Shown here piece by piece: positions 22,143 to 24,112 of a DNA stretch of 24,112 bases. The position numbers and the translations under genes were made by a program. A model generated the notes under the pieces. It did no database searches. It saw only the letters and a program-made list of their open reading frames with translations, and was not told the DNA's origin. The stretch is from contig CAYWMP010000087.1 in the NCBI GenBank assembly GCA_964459445.1, positions 1 through 24,112 of the forward strand. Reading direction: 5' to 3'. This DNA is from CAYWMP01 sp964459445. Lineage in GTDB: Bacteria; Desulfobacterota; DSM-4660; Desulfatiglandales; HGW-15. Position 1 is the first letter of the stretch. Every line of letters begins with the position of its first letter.

Positions 22143-24080
22143 ATGAGTTTACATCCTATTGATATTTTTATGGCGCCAAGGTCGGTGGCCGTCATAGGCG
22201 CAACCCGGAAGACGGGCGACGGTAGTTTCAATATGATAGAGAATATGAGGGCCTTTGGTTATGAAGGGGAAATATATCCGGTGAATCCCTTTGCCGAGGA
22301 GATCGTTGGTCTCAGGTCCTATGAAGACGTCAAAGACATCCCCGGGCCTGTTGATATAGCCATTATTTCCACCCCGAGGGAGCAGGTTCCCAAAATCCTG
22401 GAAGATTGCGCCATGATGGGAACAAAGGGCGCAATCGTTGTGCCACAGGGATTTGCAGATGCGGATGAAGAAGGGAAGAGACTTCAAGACCAGCTCACGC
22501 GGATTGCCCGGGAAAAGGGCATTCGGGTTTTGGGTCCCAACACGCTGGGTATTGTCAATGCCTTTTCCGGGTTCATTTCCTCTTTTATGCCTCAGAAGAG
22601 GGAAAGGGTCCCGGTGGGGGTCATCTGCCAATCCGGCATCTTTTTTGTAGGGGCTTCTATCTTTTCGGGCATGATGGGCAAGGGGATCGATGTTGCCAAT
22701 GGTTGCGATCTCGATTTTGCCGATGCACTCGAAGCATTCGGTGATGATGAGGATATCAACACTGTTTTCGTTCACATCGAGGGCATGAACAGGGGAAGGG
22801 AGTTTTTTCAAACGGCTCAAAAGGTGGCCCGGAAAAAACCCATCATCGCCTACAAGACTGCAACCACACGGCAGGGGGCAAAGGCCGCTTCCTCCCACAG
22901 CGGTTCATTGGTGGGAGACAAGGAAGTCTTTGAGGCCGCTTTTCGGCAGGCCGGCGTTATCTCGGCCCAGAACCCTGAGGAAGTCAATGACTTCACCAAG
23001 GCATTCCTCAACCTGTCACCCATGAAGGGAAACAGAGTGGGTGTGATTACCTTTACCGGCGCAGGCGGCATCATACTCATTGATTCCTTTGAAAAATATG
23101 GGTTAGTACCGGCCACCCTTTCTCCATCCACAATCAAAGCCATAAAGGATCTCTCGCCGCCCTGGATGCCGATCGGTAATTCCATGGATATCTGGCCAGC
23201 CTTGATGAAGCACGGTTTGCGAAATGTTTACCGCATCGCGCTGGAAAATATGCTTCAAGACCCTGAAGTTGATGGTGTGATCTGTATCGCCATCGGCCCG
23301 AGAATGCCGGAAGATGCCTACCTGGATGTCACCGGCGTCATCAAAGAGCCGGCGGCGGCTTATCCCGAAAAGCCAGTGGCAATCTGGCTCTATGGGCCGA
23401 ATCAATCCTTTGTTTCTCAGGAGGCAGAAAAGGAAGGACATATCTCAGCCTTTCCGAGCTTGCCTCGGGCAGCCCGAGCTCTGGCCGCACTCTATGAAAG
23501 GAACAGGTTCCTGGAGCAATCCAATACATCCGCCCCGATGTTTTCCGTGGATCTTGGGCTGAAAGAGGGTTTTTTAGATGGAACGGGGATGATACAAGGT
23601 CAGGCTGCCCATGCTCTCATTGAGGGTTACGGCGTCCCGGTTGCCAGAGCCAGACAGGGCAAGGATCTTTCCGGGGTCATGGAGGCGGCCGAGGGAATAG
23701 GATACCCGGTCGCCTTGAAAATTGAATCGCCCCAAATAGCCCATAAAACTGATGCAGGAGGCATTTGCCTGAACCTCAATGGACCTTCCGAACTGAAGGC
23801 AGCCTATAATGACATGATGCGGGACATAAAGCGGAAACTGCCTGGGGCCAAAATAGACGGTGTCTTGGTTCAGGAGATGGCCGAGAAGGTTGGCGCGGAA
23901 GTCATACTCGGGGCCAAAAGGGATCCCCAATTCGGACCGGTCCTCCTCTTCGGTACCGGAGGGATTTATACGGAGGTGTGGAAAGACATCTCCTACGGCA
24001 TTGCGCCCCTGACACCTGAAGATGCGCTGAGGATGATCCGGGAAACGAAGTGTTATGAAATCCTAGCCAAACATATTTGA
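22143..24080 (+). CDS. ADP-forming acyl-CoA synthetase, 3'-truncated
   Basis: This fused alpha-beta enzyme makes acid and ATP from acyl-CoA, ADP and phosphate (or the reverse). The visible 645 residues hold a CoA-binding Rossmann domain (about 5-130, SVAVIGATRKTGDGSF), succinyl-CoA-ligase-like domains with the phospho-histidine H252 in SSHSGSLVGD, and an ATP-grasp domain (about 475-640, YPVALKIESPQIAHKTDAGG, EVILGAKRDPQFGPVLLFGTGG). The final conserved stretch, normally Y-x-IL-x-G-x-RG, reads YEILA-KHI-stop, the last codons being in the terminal inverted repeat. About 50 further residues are usually present. The stop codon is therefore probably an artefact or a consequence of an insertion. 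GAGAGGG precedes the ATG. Confidence 0.93.
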   Translation: MSLHPIDIFMAPRSVAVIGATRKTGDGSFNMIENMRAFGYEGEIYPVNPFAEEIVGLRSYEDVKDIPGPVDIAIISTPREQVPKILEDCAMMGTKGAIVVPQGFADADEEGKRLQDQLTRIAREKGIRVLGPNTLGIVNAFSGFISSFMPQKRERVPVGVICQSGIFFVGASIFSGMMGKGIDVANGCDLDFADALEAFGDDEDINTVFVHIEGMNRGREFFQTAQKVARKKPIIAYKTATTRQGAKAASSHSGSLVGDKEVFEAAFRQAGVISAQNPEEVNDFTKAFLNLSPMKGNRVGVITFTGAGGIILIDSFEKYGLVPATLSPSTIKAIKDLSPPWMPIGNSMDIWPALMKHGLRNVYRIALENMLQDPEVDGVICIAIGPRMPEDAYLDVTGVIKEPAAAYPEKPVAIWLYGPNQSFVSQEAEKEGHISAFPSLPRAARALAALYERNRFLEQSNTSAPMFSVDLGLKEGFLDGTGMIQGQAAHALIEGYGVPVARARQGKDLSGVMEAAEGIGYPVALKIESPQIAHKTDAGGICLNLNGPSELKAAYNDMMRDIKRKLPGAKIDGVLVQEMAEKVGAEVILGAKRDPQFGPVLLFGTGGIYTEVWKDISYGIAPLTPEDALRMIRETKCYEILAKHI

Positions 24081-24112
24081 AATTCGCTTCAACTTTGAAT
24101 CACGTTGCTTAT
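24065..24112. repeat. Right copy of 48-bp terminal inverted repeat
   Basis: The last 48 bases are the exact reverse complement of 8-55. The repeat begins within the acyl-CoA synthetase gene and includes its stop codon (24078-24080). The two copies are in opposite orientation, so the flanks of the window would be interchangeable by recombination. Confidence 0.9.

Noticed and set aside
1..24112. CRISPR array, tRNA, rRNA, prophage or transposase
   Set aside because: No regular direct-repeat/spacer pattern, no tRNA cloverleaf with CCA or TTCGA arm, and no mobile-element protein was found on either strand.

Overview
This window looks like a stretch of bacterial chromosome, most likely from Desulfobacterota (the former Deltaproteobacteria). 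That placement is an inference, not a database result. It rests on a long PAS/GAF sensor kinase with a Cys-rich tail, a receiver-only response regulator, a DUF3568-type lipoprotein, an NADPDSIAS-type DHH phosphoesterase and an ADP-forming acyl-CoA synthetase, together with palindromic and heptad intergenic repeats of a style I associate with that group. Gene content is mostly housekeeping. I see no phage, CRISPR, transposase, tRNA or rRNA.

Layout. 1-1743: a receiver-only response regulator with a good sigma70-type promoter and an intrinsic terminator, a palindromic intergenic cluster, then endonuclease V (nfi). 1709-6660, minus strand: a secreted LysM protein, dprA and topA, read toward nfi, with the 3' ends of topA and nfi overlapping. 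6799-7453: a 60-aa conserved-looking small protein, a degraded 3' fragment of a probable SAM methyltransferase, and a dispersed-repeat-like tract. 7454-8272: an alpha/beta hydrolase. 8410-11714, minus strand: ileS-lspA, translationally coupled through a GTGA overlap. 11783-11926: a MITE-like palindromic element. 12142-13213: a DUF3568-type lipoprotein facing a two-gene minus-strand unit. 13552-16047: a DHH phosphoesterase and the magnesium channel MgtE. 16030-18915, minus strand: a 961-aa sensor histidine kinase. 19352-20161: thiD, with a hairpin-rich leader. 20591-24080: an SbcD/Mre11-like phosphoesterase, a flavodoxin-family protein and an ADP-forming acyl-CoA synthetase whose 3' end is cut off.

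Functionally the genes fall into DNA maintenance (endonuclease V, TopA, DprA, SbcD-like, DHH), envelope biogenesis (LysM, LspA, lipoprotein), translation (IleS), thiamine salvage/synthesis (ThiD), Mg2+ homeostasis (MgtE), signalling (receiver protein, hybrid-sensory kinase) and energy metabolism (acyl-CoA synthetase, flavodoxin).

The most notable points are not new operons. They are: (1) a perfect 48-bp inverted repeat joining the two ends of the window and truncating the last gene; (2) degenerate heptanucleotide tandem repeats at several intergenic sites; (3) a stack of hairpins behind a consensus promoter ahead of thiD; (4) a five-cysteine insertion in the kinase ATPase domain; (5) a methyltransferase gene remnant. 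I did not find convincing evidence for a wholly new defence or biosynthetic system here.
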